A stretch of DNA of 64,000 nt from Hymenobacter sp. J193 (GCF_024700075.1 NZ_JAJONE010000001.1:3991001-4055000), one strand, 5' to 3'; shown: positions 23,727-33,247, numbered from the stretch's first letter. Translations and numbers: made by a program. The notes: generated by a model not told the origin, from the sequence alone.

Positions 23727-25241
23727 TTATTGTGCCTGCGTCACGGCACGGAGGGCGTTTACGCGGCCATAGCCGTAATACGCGTCGCGGCCGGGCTTGC
23801 CGAGGTCATCGGCTGAGGCACGCATGGTGGCGCGCACCTGAGACGGATCCATCTGCCCGCCATTTTTTCCTACGATAAGCGCGGCCACGCCGGCGGCGTG
23901 GGGGCCTGCCATGCTGGTGCCCGCCGACCACGTATAGCGCCCCAAACTGGTGCAGCTGAACACCATGTCGAAGGCATAAGTGTACTGCCGGACGCCAGCC
24001 ACCGTGCTGATATCCAGGCCAGGGTACATGGCGTCGCCGCCGGGAGCGGCAAAGGTCACATCCGAGATGCCGTAGTTGGTATAAGATGCTACCCCGTCAA
24101 GGTTGGTACCGAAGGGGTTCAGGGCCCAACCGGTAGGCGCAGTAGCTGAAATGGAAATAACGTTGGTAGCGCCCGAAGGGATGTGCACCAGATCCTGGTC
24201 GCGCTGGCCATTGTTGGCGTCGTTGCCGGAAGAAGCAATAACGGTAGCGCCGTGCTGAGTGGCGTAGGTAGTAGCCTTGCTAATGGCGACCAGCAGCTCC
24301 TGGATTTCCTTGGTTTCGTTTACCCATTTGTCGTCCGAAGTATCGTCGGGCGTACCGTTGTCGTCGCGGAACTTGCTGTTGCGCGGAATGGCGGCGCCCA
24401 GGCTCATGTTAATCACATCAGCCTTTTGCTCCACGGCGTAGTAGATGCCCTGAATCATCCAGGAAAACGACCCGCTGCCTGCATCACGCAGCACTTTCAC
24501 CAGCAGCAGCTTGGCATCGGGAGCTACCCCGATAACCCCGAGGCCATTATCGGCGGCGGCAATGGTACCGGCCGTGTGCGAGCCGTGGCTAAAGGAAGTG
24601 AGGCCAAACTGAGCCGGCTCGCCGGGAACAAAGGAGCGGCTGCCCACGATGTTGGGCTGCAGGTCGGGGTGGGTAAGGTCAAAGCCACCGTCGAGTACGG
24701 CTACCAGAGCGCCGGCTCCGCGGGCCCCGGCATTCCAGGCGGCGGGGGCCTGAATGGCAGTATGGCCCCACTGCAGCGGGAAGAACCGCTCGTTGTCGCC
24801 CGCGCTAGCGGGGTTGGTGTTTTCAGCTTCAGCTACGGCTTCCAGATTACGGTCGGAAGCGGGGTTGAAGCCCTGAAAGCTGAAATCGTGAATAACGGAG
24901 CGCACCCCGCTGATGCGGCCGGCTTTGGCGGCAAAGTTGGGGTCGGTGGAAGTAGCCAGGGCAAGGCCGGTGCCGGGCAGCTGATCGGTAAGGGTACCGT
25001 TGGCCGCCTGCGTCTGGGCAGCCAGGTCGGCAGGTAGGGCATCCGTACTGGAAATGATGATGTACTGGTTGCCCCGACGTACTACCGAGCCTGCATCAGC
25101 GGCAGCGGCGGCGTTGCTCAGAACTGCTGACTGCGGGGCCGCATCTTTCAATTGGATGTCTTCCTTGCTGCAGCTGGCCAGCAAACCCAGGCTCAGGCCC
25201 AGCACAGAAAGAGAACGGGGAGTAAAAAAGGAGGGGTGCAT
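23727..25241 (-). CDS. S8 (subtilisin-family) serine peptidase lipoprotein
   Basis: 504 residues from the ATG at 25241, which opens the signal peptide; lipobox LLASC then SKED. The catalytic triad is complete: Asp in VAVLDGGFDLTHPDL, His in SHGSHTAGTIAAAD, oxyanion Asn in ASSGNDANN, Ser in SAGTSMAGPHAAGVAALI. An N-terminal ~110-residue propeptide-like region precedes it. The lipid anchor suggests a periplasmic or surface location. A 45-residue insertion (RDDNGTPDDTSDDKWV) is shared with the dead paralogue downstream. Likely a general protein-degrading enzyme. Confidence 0.92.
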   Translation of the reverse strand: MHPSFFTPRSLSVLGLSLGLLASCSKEDIQLKDAAPQSAVLSNAAAAADAGSVVRRGNQYIIISSTDALPADLAAQTQAANGTLTDQLPGTGLALATSTDPNFAAKAGRISGVRSVIHDFSFQGFNPASDRNLEAVAEAENTNPASAGDNERFFPLQWGHTAIQAPAAWNAGARGAGALVAVLDGGFDLTHPDLQPNIVGSRSFVPGEPAQFGLTSFSHGSHTAGTIAAADNGLGVIGVAPDAKLLLVKVLRDAGSGSFSWMIQGIYYAVEQKADVINMSLGAAIPRNSKFRDDNGTPDDTSDDKWVNETKEIQELLVAISKATTYATQHGATVIASSGNDANNGQRDQDLVHIPSGATNVISISATAPTGWALNPFGTNLDGVASYTNYGISDVTFAAPGGDAMYPGLDISTVAGVRQYTYAFDMVFSCTSLGRYTWSAGTSMAGPHAAGVAALIVGKNGGQMDPSQVRATMRASADDLGKPGRDAYYGYGRVNALRAVTQAQ

Positions 25242-25590
25242 AAAATGAAGTGGGGTGGGTGGAAAAGTAAACAATGAGAGGAATGTCCCGGAAAGATGAA
25301 ATAATTGCAGAATACTAGGCGATAAAGGCTGAAATTTTACACATACTATAAGGCAAGTCGGATAAAGTAGGAAAGTTGATAGTTGGCTGTCAGTTGCCGG
25401 AAAAGCACCAGCGCACCCGTATTAGTTCAACTAGCCGGTGCCCGTCCGCGTACTGGGCAGGGAGTAGCAAGGCTTCGGCGTCCTTTCGCCTTCGGGCCTC
25501 ACGGTGCTCCAAAACCTTCATTCAACCCGGCAGAGCCTCATTTGGCTGACATTCAGCCGGAAGGACATTGTGCCCGGGTACGCCATAATT
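25242..25590. other. Intergenic region before xdhC-like gene
   Basis: 350 bp between divergent genes. The left half is AT-rich (promoter of the subtilase gene). The right half (25430-25560) is GC-rich with possible stem-loops but matches no riboswitch I recognise, including the Moco class. Confidence 0.45.
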
Positions 25591-26781
25591 ATGAACGAAC
25601 TTCAACGCCTGCTCCTTGCCTACGATGTGCACCGCGCGGCAGGGCGTGCCTGTGCGCTGGCCTCGGTGGTGGATGTAGCTGGCTCGGCCTACCGCCGCCC
25701 CGGTGCCCGCATGCTCGTCACCGACGAAGGCCAGCTGACGGGCGCCATCAGCGGGGGCTGCCTGGAGGGCGACGCCCGCCAGCGCGCCCGACGCGTGATT
25801 CAGCAGGGCCGACCCACGGTGGTAACCTATGATTCGACTGACCCCGACGACGACCTGCAGTTTGGGGCCGCGCTGGGCTGCCAGGGCATCGTGCAGATTC
25901 TGCTGGAGCCGCTCAACTTTCAGGACCCCGACAACCCCGTGGAGCAGCTGCGCCGCTGGTCTGCCGGGCTGCAAGAGCCAGCCCTGGCGGCTACCGTGTA
26001 CAGCACCCCCGGCCCGGGCTCCGATGTAGCTGTGGGCCAGCGTCTGCTGCTGCGGCCCGATGGAACTACCCAGGGCACCTTGCCTCCGCAGACCAGCCTG
26101 TACCCGCCGCTGCTGGCTGATGCCCGCGCTGCCCTGGCTGCCGGGCAGCCCGCCACGCATCATTATAACACGGCGGCCGGACCGGTGCGCGTTAGCCTGG
26201 AAATCCTGCGGCCCCCGGTGCGCCTCACGGTGTACGGGGCCGGCAACGACGTGCAGCCCCTGGTGCGGCTGGCGGCCGGGCTGGGCTGGCAGGTGCAGGT
26301 AGTGGATGGGCGCCCGGCCCAGGCGCAGGCGGCCCGCTTCCCGGAGGCCGCCGCGGTGCGGGTGCTGCCCCTGGCTCAGGTAGGAGAGGAGCCCCACGAC
26401 GGCAGCTTTGCCTTGCTCATGACCCACAACTACTACTATGATCTGGCCGTGCTGCGCCACCTGTTGCCCGCCGCTTCGGCCCGCTACATCGGGCTGCTGG
26501 GGCCGCGCAAGAAGTATGAGCGGCTGCTGGAAGACCTGCGGAAGGATGTGCCCGACGCAGCCGGGCAGCTGCAGGGTCGCATCCACAGCCCCATTGGCCT
26601 GAACCTGGGTGCCGAAACGCCCGAGGAAATTGCCCTGTCCATTGTGGCCGAAATTCAGGCGGTGCTCACGGGCCGGCCGGCTGGCTTCCTGCGCGACTCT
26701 CCGCACCCCATTCATCCACCGCTGCGGGCCGCTGCGCCGCTGGTGCCCGAGGGCCGGGTAGAGGCCGTGTGCCGTCTCTGA
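25591..26781 (+). CDS. xdhC: XdhC-family molybdenum cofactor maturation protein
   Basis: 396 residues from the ATG at 25591. The N-terminal XdhC/CoxI domain has ACALASVVDVAGSAYRRPGA, GAISGGCLEGDARQ and the conserved FGAALGCQG. The C-terminal Rossmann-like XdhC_C domain has LTVYGAGNDVQPLVRLAAGL, MTHNYYYDLAVL, YIGLLGPRKKYERL and PIGLNLGAETPEEIALS. In the family it binds Moco, helps sulfuration and inserts it into xanthine dehydrogenase-type enzymes. It most likely serves the PaoABC-like complex at 17463-21410, lying on the opposite strand. It is followed by a MocA homologue. Confidence 0.92.
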   Translation: MNELQRLLLAYDVHRAAGRACALASVVDVAGSAYRRPGARMLVTDEGQLTGAISGGCLEGDARQRARRVIQQGRPTVVTYDSTDPDDDLQFGAALGCQGIVQILLEPLNFQDPDNPVEQLRRWSAGLQEPALAATVYSTPGPGSDVAVGQRLLLRPDGTTQGTLPPQTSLYPPLLADARAALAAGQPATHHYNTAAGPVRVSLEILRPPVRLTVYGAGNDVQPLVRLAAGLGWQVQVVDGRPAQAQAARFPEAAAVRVLPLAQVGEEPHDGSFALLMTHNYYYDLAVLRHLLPAASARYIGLLGPRKKYERLLEDLRKDVPDAAGQLQGRIHSPIGLNLGAETPEEIALSIVAEIQAVLTGRPAGFLRDSPHPIHPPLRAAAPLVPEGRVEAVCRL

Positions 26782-26871
26782 AACGTGTACCTTGCTGTGC
26801 GCCGGTGCGGTTGGCCTTTGGGTTGAGCGTGCGCCGGACACAGTTGCTTTCCACGTTCTCCGCCCGCTTGT

Positions 26872-27462
26872 ATGCCACCCATCGTTCTTCTCGCTGCCGG
26901 TGCCTCGTCGCGCCTGGGCCGGCCCAAGCAGCTGTTGCCGTACCAAGGCAAAACCTTGCTGCGCCGGGCTGCCGAAACGGCCGTGTCCGCCGCGGCCGGC
27001 GACCTGGTAGTGGTGGTGACGGGTGCCGTACACGAGGAGCTGCTGCCGGAGCTGGCGGGCCTGCCCGTGCACGTAGAGCACTGCCCCACGTGGGCGGCCG
27101 GCATGGGAGCTTCGCTTAAGTTTGGGCTGCAGGCTCTTAGTCGATTGCAGCCGCAGGTGCCCGGCTTCACGGTAATGCTCTGCGACCAGCCCCACGTGAC
27201 GCCGGGCCTGCTCTGGGAGCTGGTAGAGGCCCACGCCCGCACCGACCGCGCCGTGGCCGCCGCCGAGTATGGCCGGGTGCGGGGCGTACCCGCCTATTTT
27301 GCCGCTGCCTGCCACGGGCACCTGCGCAGGCTCTCGGACCACGCCGGCGCCGGGCAGCTTATGCGTGAGCACCCTGAGCTGGTAGTAGGGGTGCCGTTTC
27401 CCGAGGGCGCTATCGACGTGGATACCGAGGAACAATATGCCGCCCTGCTGGCACAAGGCTAG
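26872..27462 (+). CDS. mocA: MocA-like molybdenum cofactor nucleotidyltransferase
   Basis: 196 residues. The nucleotidyltransferase signature is VLLAAGASSRLGRPKQLLPY at the N terminus, with HCPTWAAGMGASLKFGLQ, VMLCDQPHVTP and the C-terminal GVPFPEGAIDVDTEEQ. It would cytidylylate molybdopterin to give the MCD form used by PaoC-type subunits. It is 90 bp downstream of xdhC in the same direction, so probably co-transcribed. Acts in the cytoplasm. Confidence 0.9.
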   Translation: MPPIVLLAAGASSRLGRPKQLLPYQGKTLLRRAAETAVSAAAGDLVVVVTGAVHEELLPELAGLPVHVEHCPTWAAGMGASLKFGLQALSRLQPQVPGFTVMLCDQPHVTPGLLWELVEAHARTDRAVAAAEYGRVRGVPAYFAAACHGHLRRLSDHAGAGQLMREHPELVVGVPFPEGAIDVDTEEQYAALLAQG

Positions 27463-27724
27463 GGTTAAGGCTTCCATTCTTAGCCTGAGCCCGAATTCAG
27501 TTTTGCCCGTGAATACACGAAAGAAATACTGCCTAAGCGTGCAAATGGCAGGGTTGCCACCCGATAAGACTCTGGAATACAACCGGATTCAGGAAGTTAG
27601 GACATAGTATAATAGCCATAACGAATAGTAGAAAACTTCCTGCAACTCGACTGGTTTCAGTGTCGCGCTGCCTCCTGGTTCGGATTTGCGTGTACATTTG
27701 CTGCTCTACGTTACCTCGTTGCTC

Positions 27725-28072
27725 ATGCAAACGCTTCGTTCCTGGCTGGCTTTGGTGCTGCTGCTCTGCTTTACGCGGGTGCTGGTGCCGGAGGCGTGGG
27801 TACTAAGTTTGCACAGCCACGAGCACACCACGGAGGAGCCGACTCAGGCCCCGGGCGCCCTGCGCGGGAAGACGATGCTGAGTGCCAAGCACCAGCACTG
27901 CGACGTCGACCATTTCTACAACGCGCCCTTCCAGCCGGCTGCGCCGCTGGAACTGCCGCTGGAACTGGTGCTGCAGGCTTATCAGCAAACCACCACGGTG
28001 GCGCTGATTCGGGCGGGTGAGGTATTGCCCCCCGCCGTTGATTACCTGCGCGGACCACCTTCCAGGAGCTAA
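27725..28072 (+). CDS. Exported His-rich small protein upstream of a TonB receptor
   Basis: 115 residues from the ATG at 27725, which starts a hydrophobic signal segment (MQTLRSWLALVLLLCFTRVL). The exported part carries clustered potential metal ligands: LSLHSHEHTTEE and KHQHCDVDHFYNAPF. The C terminus is rich in Leu and Pro. No family recognised. Its place in front of a TonB-dependent receptor and lipoprotein suggests a periplasmic metal-handling role; this is inference. Confidence 0.65.
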   Translation: MQTLRSWLALVLLLCFTRVLVPEAWVLSLHSHEHTTEEPTQAPGALRGKTMLSAKHQHCDVDHFYNAPFQPAAPLELPLELVLQAYQQTTTVALIRAGEVLPPAVDYLRGPPSRS

Positions 28073-28225
28073 ACCCGGATAGCCGTCGGTGGCGCAGTTG
28101 GGCCTCTTTGCCAGGAGGTTCAATGCCTTCTTTCTCCTTTCTCGTGGAGCAACCTGCCCCTGCGCACAATGTAGCGCGGGCATGGCGGCGGCTGGTTTAG
28201 TTTTTACCGGCTCTCCTTTCTTTTT

Positions 28226-30631
28226 ATGTCTTTCCGATTTCCGGGCATTCCGGGAGCGGGACGGTGGGGCGTTGGGCTGCTACTCCTTCTGAGCAGCGCC
28301 ACCGCCAGCCGGGCCCAGGCTCCTGCCGAATGCACGCTGGCGCTGAGCGGGCGCGTGGCCGACCATGAGTCGCGGGCCGACCTGCCGGGTGCGACCGTGG
28401 TAGTGCTGGAAACCCAGCAGGCTGCCCAGGCCGATGCGGCTGGTAACTTTCACTTTCACCTTTGCCCGGGCCTCTATCATCTGCAGGTCAGCTTTATTGG
28501 CTACCAGCCCGAAACCGCCGAACTGCGGGTGGAGCGGGCCGTAGTCCGCAACTTTCAGCTGCACCCCGACGCCGTGCTGCTGCGCGGGGCTACGGTGCAG
28601 GGCACGCGTGTGGCGGTGCCCGGCCCGCAACCCACGGCCACCCTGAGCGGGCAGGCGCTGCAGCAGACGCGGGGCCAGGCCCTGGGAGAGGCGCTGCAGA
28701 AGATAAGCGGCGTTACGGCTATCCAGACTGGTCCCGGCGTCTTCAAACCTATGATTCATGGGCTGCACTCCAACCGCCTCACTATTCTCAACAATGGGGT
28801 GCGGCAGGAAGGCCAGCAGTGGGGGCAGGAGCATGGCCCGGAAATAGACCCGTTTATAGCTTCCCGGCTGACGGTAGTAAAGGGAGCGGCCAGCGTCCGC
28901 TACGGCTCCGATGCCATTGGCGGAGTGGTGCTGGTAGAACCCCGGCCGCTGCGGGATTCGGTGGGCACCGGGGCTGAGCTGAACCTGGTGGCCATGAGCA
29001 ACAACGGGCTGGGCGCGGCTTCCGGGAGCGTAGAAGGCAACCTGCGGCAGCTGCCGGCCTTCAGCTGGCGGCTGCAGGGTACCGCCAAGCGGGCCGGTAC
29101 GATGCGGGCGCCGGGCTACTACCTCAAGAACTCCGGCTTTCAGGAATACAACTTCTCGGCCGCAGTGGGCTGGCGCAAGGCAAGCTACGGGCTGGATGCT
29201 TTCTACAGCCAGTACAACACCCAGATTGGTATTTTGCCCGCCGCGCACGTGGGCAACCCCACCGACCTGGTGCTGGCTATTGCCCGCGCCCGGCCGCTGG
29301 AAACGTCGGGCTTCAGCTACGCTATTGACCGGGCCTACCAGCAGGTGCGCCACGATGTAGTCCGGCTTACAGGCTTCGTACAAACCGGCACCGCCGGGCG
29401 CCTGACCGGCACCCTGGCTCAGCAAACCGACTTTCGGGAGGAGTACGACAAGTACCGCCCGCGCAACGATAACCTGGCCAGCTTAAACAAGCCCGCGCTG
29501 AGCTACACCAACCGCACCAGCACGGCCGAGCTGCTCTGGGAGCACCGCCGCTGGCACAACCTCACAGGTAGCCTGGGCCTGACTGGTACGTACCAGCTTA
29601 ACCGCTACGCGGCGGGCAGCCGGCAGTTTATTCCCTTTTACACCAATACCAGCGCGGGTGCTTTCTGGCTGGAAAGATGGCAGCGCGGCAAGTGGCTGCT
29701 CGAAGCCGGCCTCCGCCTGGACCGCCGCAGCTTACAGGTAAAGCGCGGTGACCGGGATAGTACGGGGGCGTTCTTCGTGGCGCGCAGTCGGTTTCAGTAC
29801 ACTACCCCGGCCGCTTCCCTGGGCGCTACCCTCGACCCTACGGCGCACCTGACGCTGAACCTGGCTACGGGCCTCACGCGCCGGGCCCCCGCCGCCAACG
29901 AACGTTTCAGCGACGGGGTGCACAACGCCCAGTACGAGCTGGGCTACGACCTGGTGCCGGGCAACGGCGCGCTGCAGCCGGAAACCGCCCTTAATGTCAG
30001 CCTGACGGCTACCTGGCACGACAACCCACGCCTGAACGGCGAAATCACGGTGTACCAGACGCGCATCACGGATTTCATATACCAGGTGCCGATTCTGCCG
30101 CCGGTCATCACCATTCGGGGGGCACTCATCAGCTGGCAGTACCAGCAAACGGATGCCACCTTTCGGGGAATAGACGTAGCGGGAACCTACCAGCTGGCGC
30201 CGCGCTGGCTGCTGGGCGCGAAGGGCTCCGTGGTGCGGGCCCGCGACACGCGCCAAAACCAGTGGCAGGTGTTTATGCCCGCCGACCGGGCCGAGGCTTC
30301 CCTGCGCTACAGCTTCGTGGAACGCCCCGCTGCCCGGTACCGCCAGAGCTACGTGCAGCTGGGCGGCTCCGCCGTGGCCCGCCAAACCCGCGTGCCCGAC
30401 AACTATGCCGAGCGGGACTACAAAGCCCCGCCGGCCGGCTACGCCCTGCTGGGGCTGGAGGCGGGCACGACCATCGGCTGGGGCCGCCTGCCGCTGACGG
30501 TGAGCTTGGCGGGCACCAACCTGCTCAACCAGCGCTACCGCGACTACCTCAACCGCTACCGCTACTTCGCCGATGAAATGGGCCGCAACGTGACGCTACG
30601 CGTGCAGGTGCCGCTGGCGTTTGGCCGGTAG
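28226..30631 (+). CDS. TonB-dependent receptor with carboxypeptidase-regulatory domain
   Basis: 801 residues. A signal peptide ends near ASRAQ; residues ~32-110 are the CarboxypepD_reg-like domain (LSGRVADHESRADLPGATVV, LYHLQVSFIGYQP). The plug domain follows (QALGEALQKISGVTAIQTGP, then MIHGLHSNRLTILNNGVRQE, QWGQEHGPEIDPF, LTVVKGAASVRYGSDAIGGV). A 22-strand-type barrel ends in the aromatic VTLRVQVPLAFGR. The plug loops resemble metal (zinc-type) receptors, and a His-rich protein precedes it. It imports a substrate across the outer membrane using TonB energy. Not a SusC type, and there is no SusD partner. Confidence 0.92.
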   Translation: MSFRFPGIPGAGRWGVGLLLLLSSATASRAQAPAECTLALSGRVADHESRADLPGATVVVLETQQAAQADAAGNFHFHLCPGLYHLQVSFIGYQPETAELRVERAVVRNFQLHPDAVLLRGATVQGTRVAVPGPQPTATLSGQALQQTRGQALGEALQKISGVTAIQTGPGVFKPMIHGLHSNRLTILNNGVRQEGQQWGQEHGPEIDPFIASRLTVVKGAASVRYGSDAIGGVVLVEPRPLRDSVGTGAELNLVAMSNNGLGAASGSVEGNLRQLPAFSWRLQGTAKRAGTMRAPGYYLKNSGFQEYNFSAAVGWRKASYGLDAFYSQYNTQIGILPAAHVGNPTDLVLAIARARPLETSGFSYAIDRAYQQVRHDVVRLTGFVQTGTAGRLTGTLAQQTDFREEYDKYRPRNDNLASLNKPALSYTNRTSTAELLWEHRRWHNLTGSLGLTGTYQLNRYAAGSRQFIPFYTNTSAGAFWLERWQRGKWLLEAGLRLDRRSLQVKRGDRDSTGAFFVARSRFQYTTPAASLGATLDPTAHLTLNLATGLTRRAPAANERFSDGVHNAQYELGYDLVPGNGALQPETALNVSLTATWHDNPRLNGEITVYQTRITDFIYQVPILPPVITIRGALISWQYQQTDATFRGIDVAGTYQLAPRWLLGAKGSVVRARDTRQNQWQVFMPADRAEASLRYSFVERPAARYRQSYVQLGGSAVARQTRVPDNYAERDYKAPPAGYALLGLEAGTTIGWGRLPLTVSLAGTNLLNQRYRDYLNRYRYFADEMGRNVTLRVQVPLAFGR

Positions 30632-30708
30632 GGGCAGGGCCTGCCCCCGCCCGTCGTTGCTTGTTATCTGTCTCTGCCTCTGGCTACTCAATACTAGTAA
30701 CGAAGCGG

Positions 30709-30741
30709 TAGAGATGCTTCGGCAAGCTCAGCATGACGGTC
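30709..30741. repeat. Single half-copy of the dispersed inverted-repeat family
   Basis: AGAGATGCTTCGGCAAGCTC followed by AGCATGACG. On the minus strand this reads CGTCATGCTGAGCTTGCCGA, a variant of the GTCATnnTGAGC...GAAG module seen at 58843. No partner arm found nearby. Confidence 0.5.
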
Positions 30742-30805
30742 CTTTTCATTTATCACCTCATCACTTTTCACCTTTCACTTTTTCACCTTTTTTCCCCTTT
30801 TCAGT

Positions 30806-31375
30806 ATGCACACTCCTTTCAAACACCGCCTGTTTCGGGCCACGCTGCTAGCTTTAGTGGCCGCCACTCCCTTGTTCAGCGCCTGCAGCAAAGACGACAA
30901 CGACGAACCCACGCCCGACGAAGAAAACGAGCAAATTACCACGGTGATGTACACCCTCACGCCCGTGGGGGGTGGCACCCCGGTGTCGGTAACCTACCGG
31001 GATGTCGACGGCGACGGGGGCACGGCACCAACCATTGGCACGCTCACGCTGGCGCCCAATACCACCTACACCGGCACGCTCACGCTCCGGGATGAAACCA
31101 AAAATCCGGTGGTAGACACCTCGGCCGAAATTCTGGAGGAGGCCGACGAGCACTTGTTTGTGTATGAGCCTACGCCCGCTGACCTGCTGACGGTGACGCG
31201 CACCGATAAAGACGCGAACAACCTGGAAATAGGCCTGCAGACGCGCCTGGAAACCACGGCCGCCACTACGGGCACGCTCAAGATTACGCTCCGCCACCAG
31301 CCTGGCGTGAAGGATGGCTCCTTTGCCCCTGGCGACACGGATGTGGAGGTGGTTTTCCCGACTACGGTCCGGTAA
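30806..31375 (+). CDS. Lipoprotein downstream of the TonB receptor
   Basis: 189 residues with a lipoprotein signal (LFSAC, then SKDDNDEPTPDEENE linker). The rest is beta-rich: TTVMYTLTPVGGGTPVSVTY, GTLTLAPNTTYTGTLTLRDE, and acidic Asp-rich segments. Such lipoproteins commonly sit after TonB receptors in Bacteroidota and may act at the surface with them. No named domain recognised. 174 bp separate it from the receptor gene, with a repeat half-copy in between. Confidence 0.7.
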   Translation: MHTPFKHRLFRATLLALVAATPLFSACSKDDNDEPTPDEENEQITTVMYTLTPVGGGTPVSVTYRDVDGDGGTAPTIGTLTLAPNTTYTGTLTLRDETKNPVVDTSAEILEEADEHLFVYEPTPADLLTVTRTDKDANNLEIGLQTRLETTAATTGTLKITLRHQPGVKDGSFAPGDTDVEVVFPTTVR

Positions 31376-31722
31376 GCCTAGCTGCCTCCCTGGGAAGCCG
31401 GCTGCAAACGGCTTCTCTCCCTTTTCTCCCCTGGGGTGGAGAATCGGAAAGCAAGCCCCGGCCGCTGGTTGGGGCTTGCTTGTTGGTGGTAGCGGAGAAG
31501 CGTTGAGCACAGTTAACCGCCACCATGAATAGGAAGTGGTTGTGGCTAATACTCAAAAATAGTCCAATTTACATGCTGCCATCTACCTATAAGCGGCTAG
31601 CTTGAGCATTGTACGGGATAACTTCCTGCACCTGCTCGACATTGCTAACTGCCCAAGCCCGGCAACGCCCCCACCGAATTCCCGTTATCTTGCCCGGCCC
31701 CTCAGCGCCAACCTCCGTCTGC
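31376..31722. other. Intergenic region with terminator, no gene
   Basis: Contains the hairpin at 31449-31481 and the upstream region of the UMF1 transporter gene, where TATCTTGC near 31687 is an imperfect TAnnTTTG element about 30 bp before the start codon. Confidence 0.45.
31449..31481 (+). terminator. Hairpin after the lipoprotein gene
   Basis: AAGCAAGCCCC / GGGGCTTGCTT perfect 11-bp arms with an 11-base loop, about 75 bp past the stop codon; only a weak T-tract follows. Confidence 0.55.
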
Positions 31723-33153
31723 ATGACCACAGCCTCTACTGCTCCGGCCACCGCGCCCGATGCTTCTTTCAGTGACATTCCCAAGGACGACAAGCGCATC
31801 ACCCGCGGCTGGACGTTCTACGACTGGGCCAACTCGGTGTACCCGCTCGTCATCACCAGTTCCATCTTCCCCATCTATTGGGGCGCGATGGTGAAGGAAA
31901 TCACCAAGACCGACAGCGGCAAAAGCCCGGTGGAGTTCCTGGGCTTTCAGGTGCCGGGCTCCTCTTTGCTGACGTACGCCATTTCGGCTGCTTTCCTGTT
32001 CATTGCCATCATCAGCCCATTCCTCACGTCCCTGGCCGATTTCTCGGGGCGCAAGAAGCTGTTCATGCAGATCTTCTGCTACCTCGGGGCCTTCTCCTGC
32101 GCCGCGCTGTTCTTCTTCACCCCCGAAACGCTCACGCTCAGCACCTTTGTGTTTGTGCTGGCCACCATCGGGTTTTCGGGGTCCATTGTGTTCTACAACT
32201 CCTACCTGCCGCTGATTTCCAGCGAGGAAAAGTATGATTCGCTGTCGGCGCGGGGCTTTTCCATGGGCTACATCGGCTCGGTGCTGCTGCTCGTTATCTG
32301 CCTGGGCCTGATTATGGGCCACGACGCGCTGGGCCTCGAAGAAGGCTTTGCTACCCGGCTGGCCTTCCTGCTCACAGGCGTGTGGTGGGCTGGCTTCGCA
32401 CAGATTGCCTTTTTTGCCCTGCCCGCCGACCCGGGCCGACCCGCCGGCGCTACTGCCGAGGGTGGCTGGCTGCTCAACGGCTTCCGCGAGCTAGGCAAGG
32501 TATGGGACCAGCTCAAGCACCTGCCCAACCTGAAGCGCTTCCTGCTGGCGTACTTCACCTACAACATGGGCGTGCAAACGGTGATGTACGTGGCCACCAT
32601 CTTCGGCGACGAGGAGCTGAAGCTCGAAAGCTCGGCCCTGATTCTGACGATTCTGCTGCTGCAGCTGGTGGGTATTTTGGGGGCGTACCTCTTTGCCAAG
32701 CTCTCGGAGCGCATCGGTAATACCCGGGCCCTGAGCTGGTCGGTATTCATCTGGATGCTGATTTGCGTGGCGGGGTACTACGTGCAGGCCGGCTGGAGCT
32801 TCTATGCCCTGGCGGCCGTCATCGGCCTCACCATGGGCGCCGTGCAAAGCCTCTCGCGCAGCACGTACTCCAAGATTATTCCTGAAAACACGCCCAACAC
32901 GGCGGCCTTCTTCAGCTTTTTCGATGTGACGGAAAAGCTCAGTATTGTGATTGGTACGGCCGTGTTCGGGGTCATTGCCCAGGTAACAGGCTCTATGCGC
33001 AACAGCATTCTGTCGCTCATCGTGTTCTTCGTGCTGGGGCTGGTGTTCCTGCTCACCCTGCGTGGCAAGAAGCTGCGGGATGAGCCCACCACCGGTGCCG
33101 AGGCCATTGGCCCGCCGCCCGCTACGCCCAACGTGGCGCGGCCCACTACCTAA
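31723..33153 (+). CDS. UMF1-type major facilitator transporter
   Basis: 476 residues, about 12 membrane segments. The start (RITRGWTFYDWANSVYPLVI) is the family hallmark shared with the Atg22 vacuole-efflux proteins. A central MFS loop (DFSGRKKLFMQIFCY) and the second-half signature TMGAVQSLSRSTYSKIIPEN follow. Substrate unknown; amino-acid efflux is suggested only by the distant yeast relative. The ATG at 31723 is chosen because the preceding frame is Pro-rich and unlike the family. Confidence 0.85.
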   Translation: MTTASTAPATAPDASFSDIPKDDKRITRGWTFYDWANSVYPLVITSSIFPIYWGAMVKEITKTDSGKSPVEFLGFQVPGSSLLTYAISAAFLFIAIISPFLTSLADFSGRKKLFMQIFCYLGAFSCAALFFFTPETLTLSTFVFVLATIGFSGSIVFYNSYLPLISSEEKYDSLSARGFSMGYIGSVLLLVICLGLIMGHDALGLEEGFATRLAFLLTGVWWAGFAQIAFFALPADPGRPAGATAEGGWLLNGFRELGKVWDQLKHLPNLKRFLLAYFTYNMGVQTVMYVATIFGDEELKLESSALILTILLLQLVGILGAYLFAKLSERIGNTRALSWSVFIWMLICVAGYYVQAGWSFYALAAVIGLTMGAVQSLSRSTYSKIIPENTPNTAAFFSFFDVTEKLSIVIGTAVFGVIAQVTGSMRNSILSLIVFFVLGLVFLLTLRGKKLRDEPTTGAEAIGPPPATPNVARPTT

Positions 33154-33247
33154 ACAAGTCCGGCGACTTTCGCTATTTGCACGAGCATCGGGAAAGCCCG
33201 GTGCTCGTCGTTTTTATAGCCCATTTCTTTCTTTTACCCCTCGAGCA

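Noticed and set aside
25430..25560. Structured GC-rich leader before xdhC as a Moco riboswitch
   Set aside because: I could not match the known Moco RNA core; only generic stem-loops are visible.
25522..27582. 686-residue open frame opposite xdhC and mocA
   Set aside because: Long antisense frame caused by high GC; it lacks domain features, while the plus strand carries two clear families.
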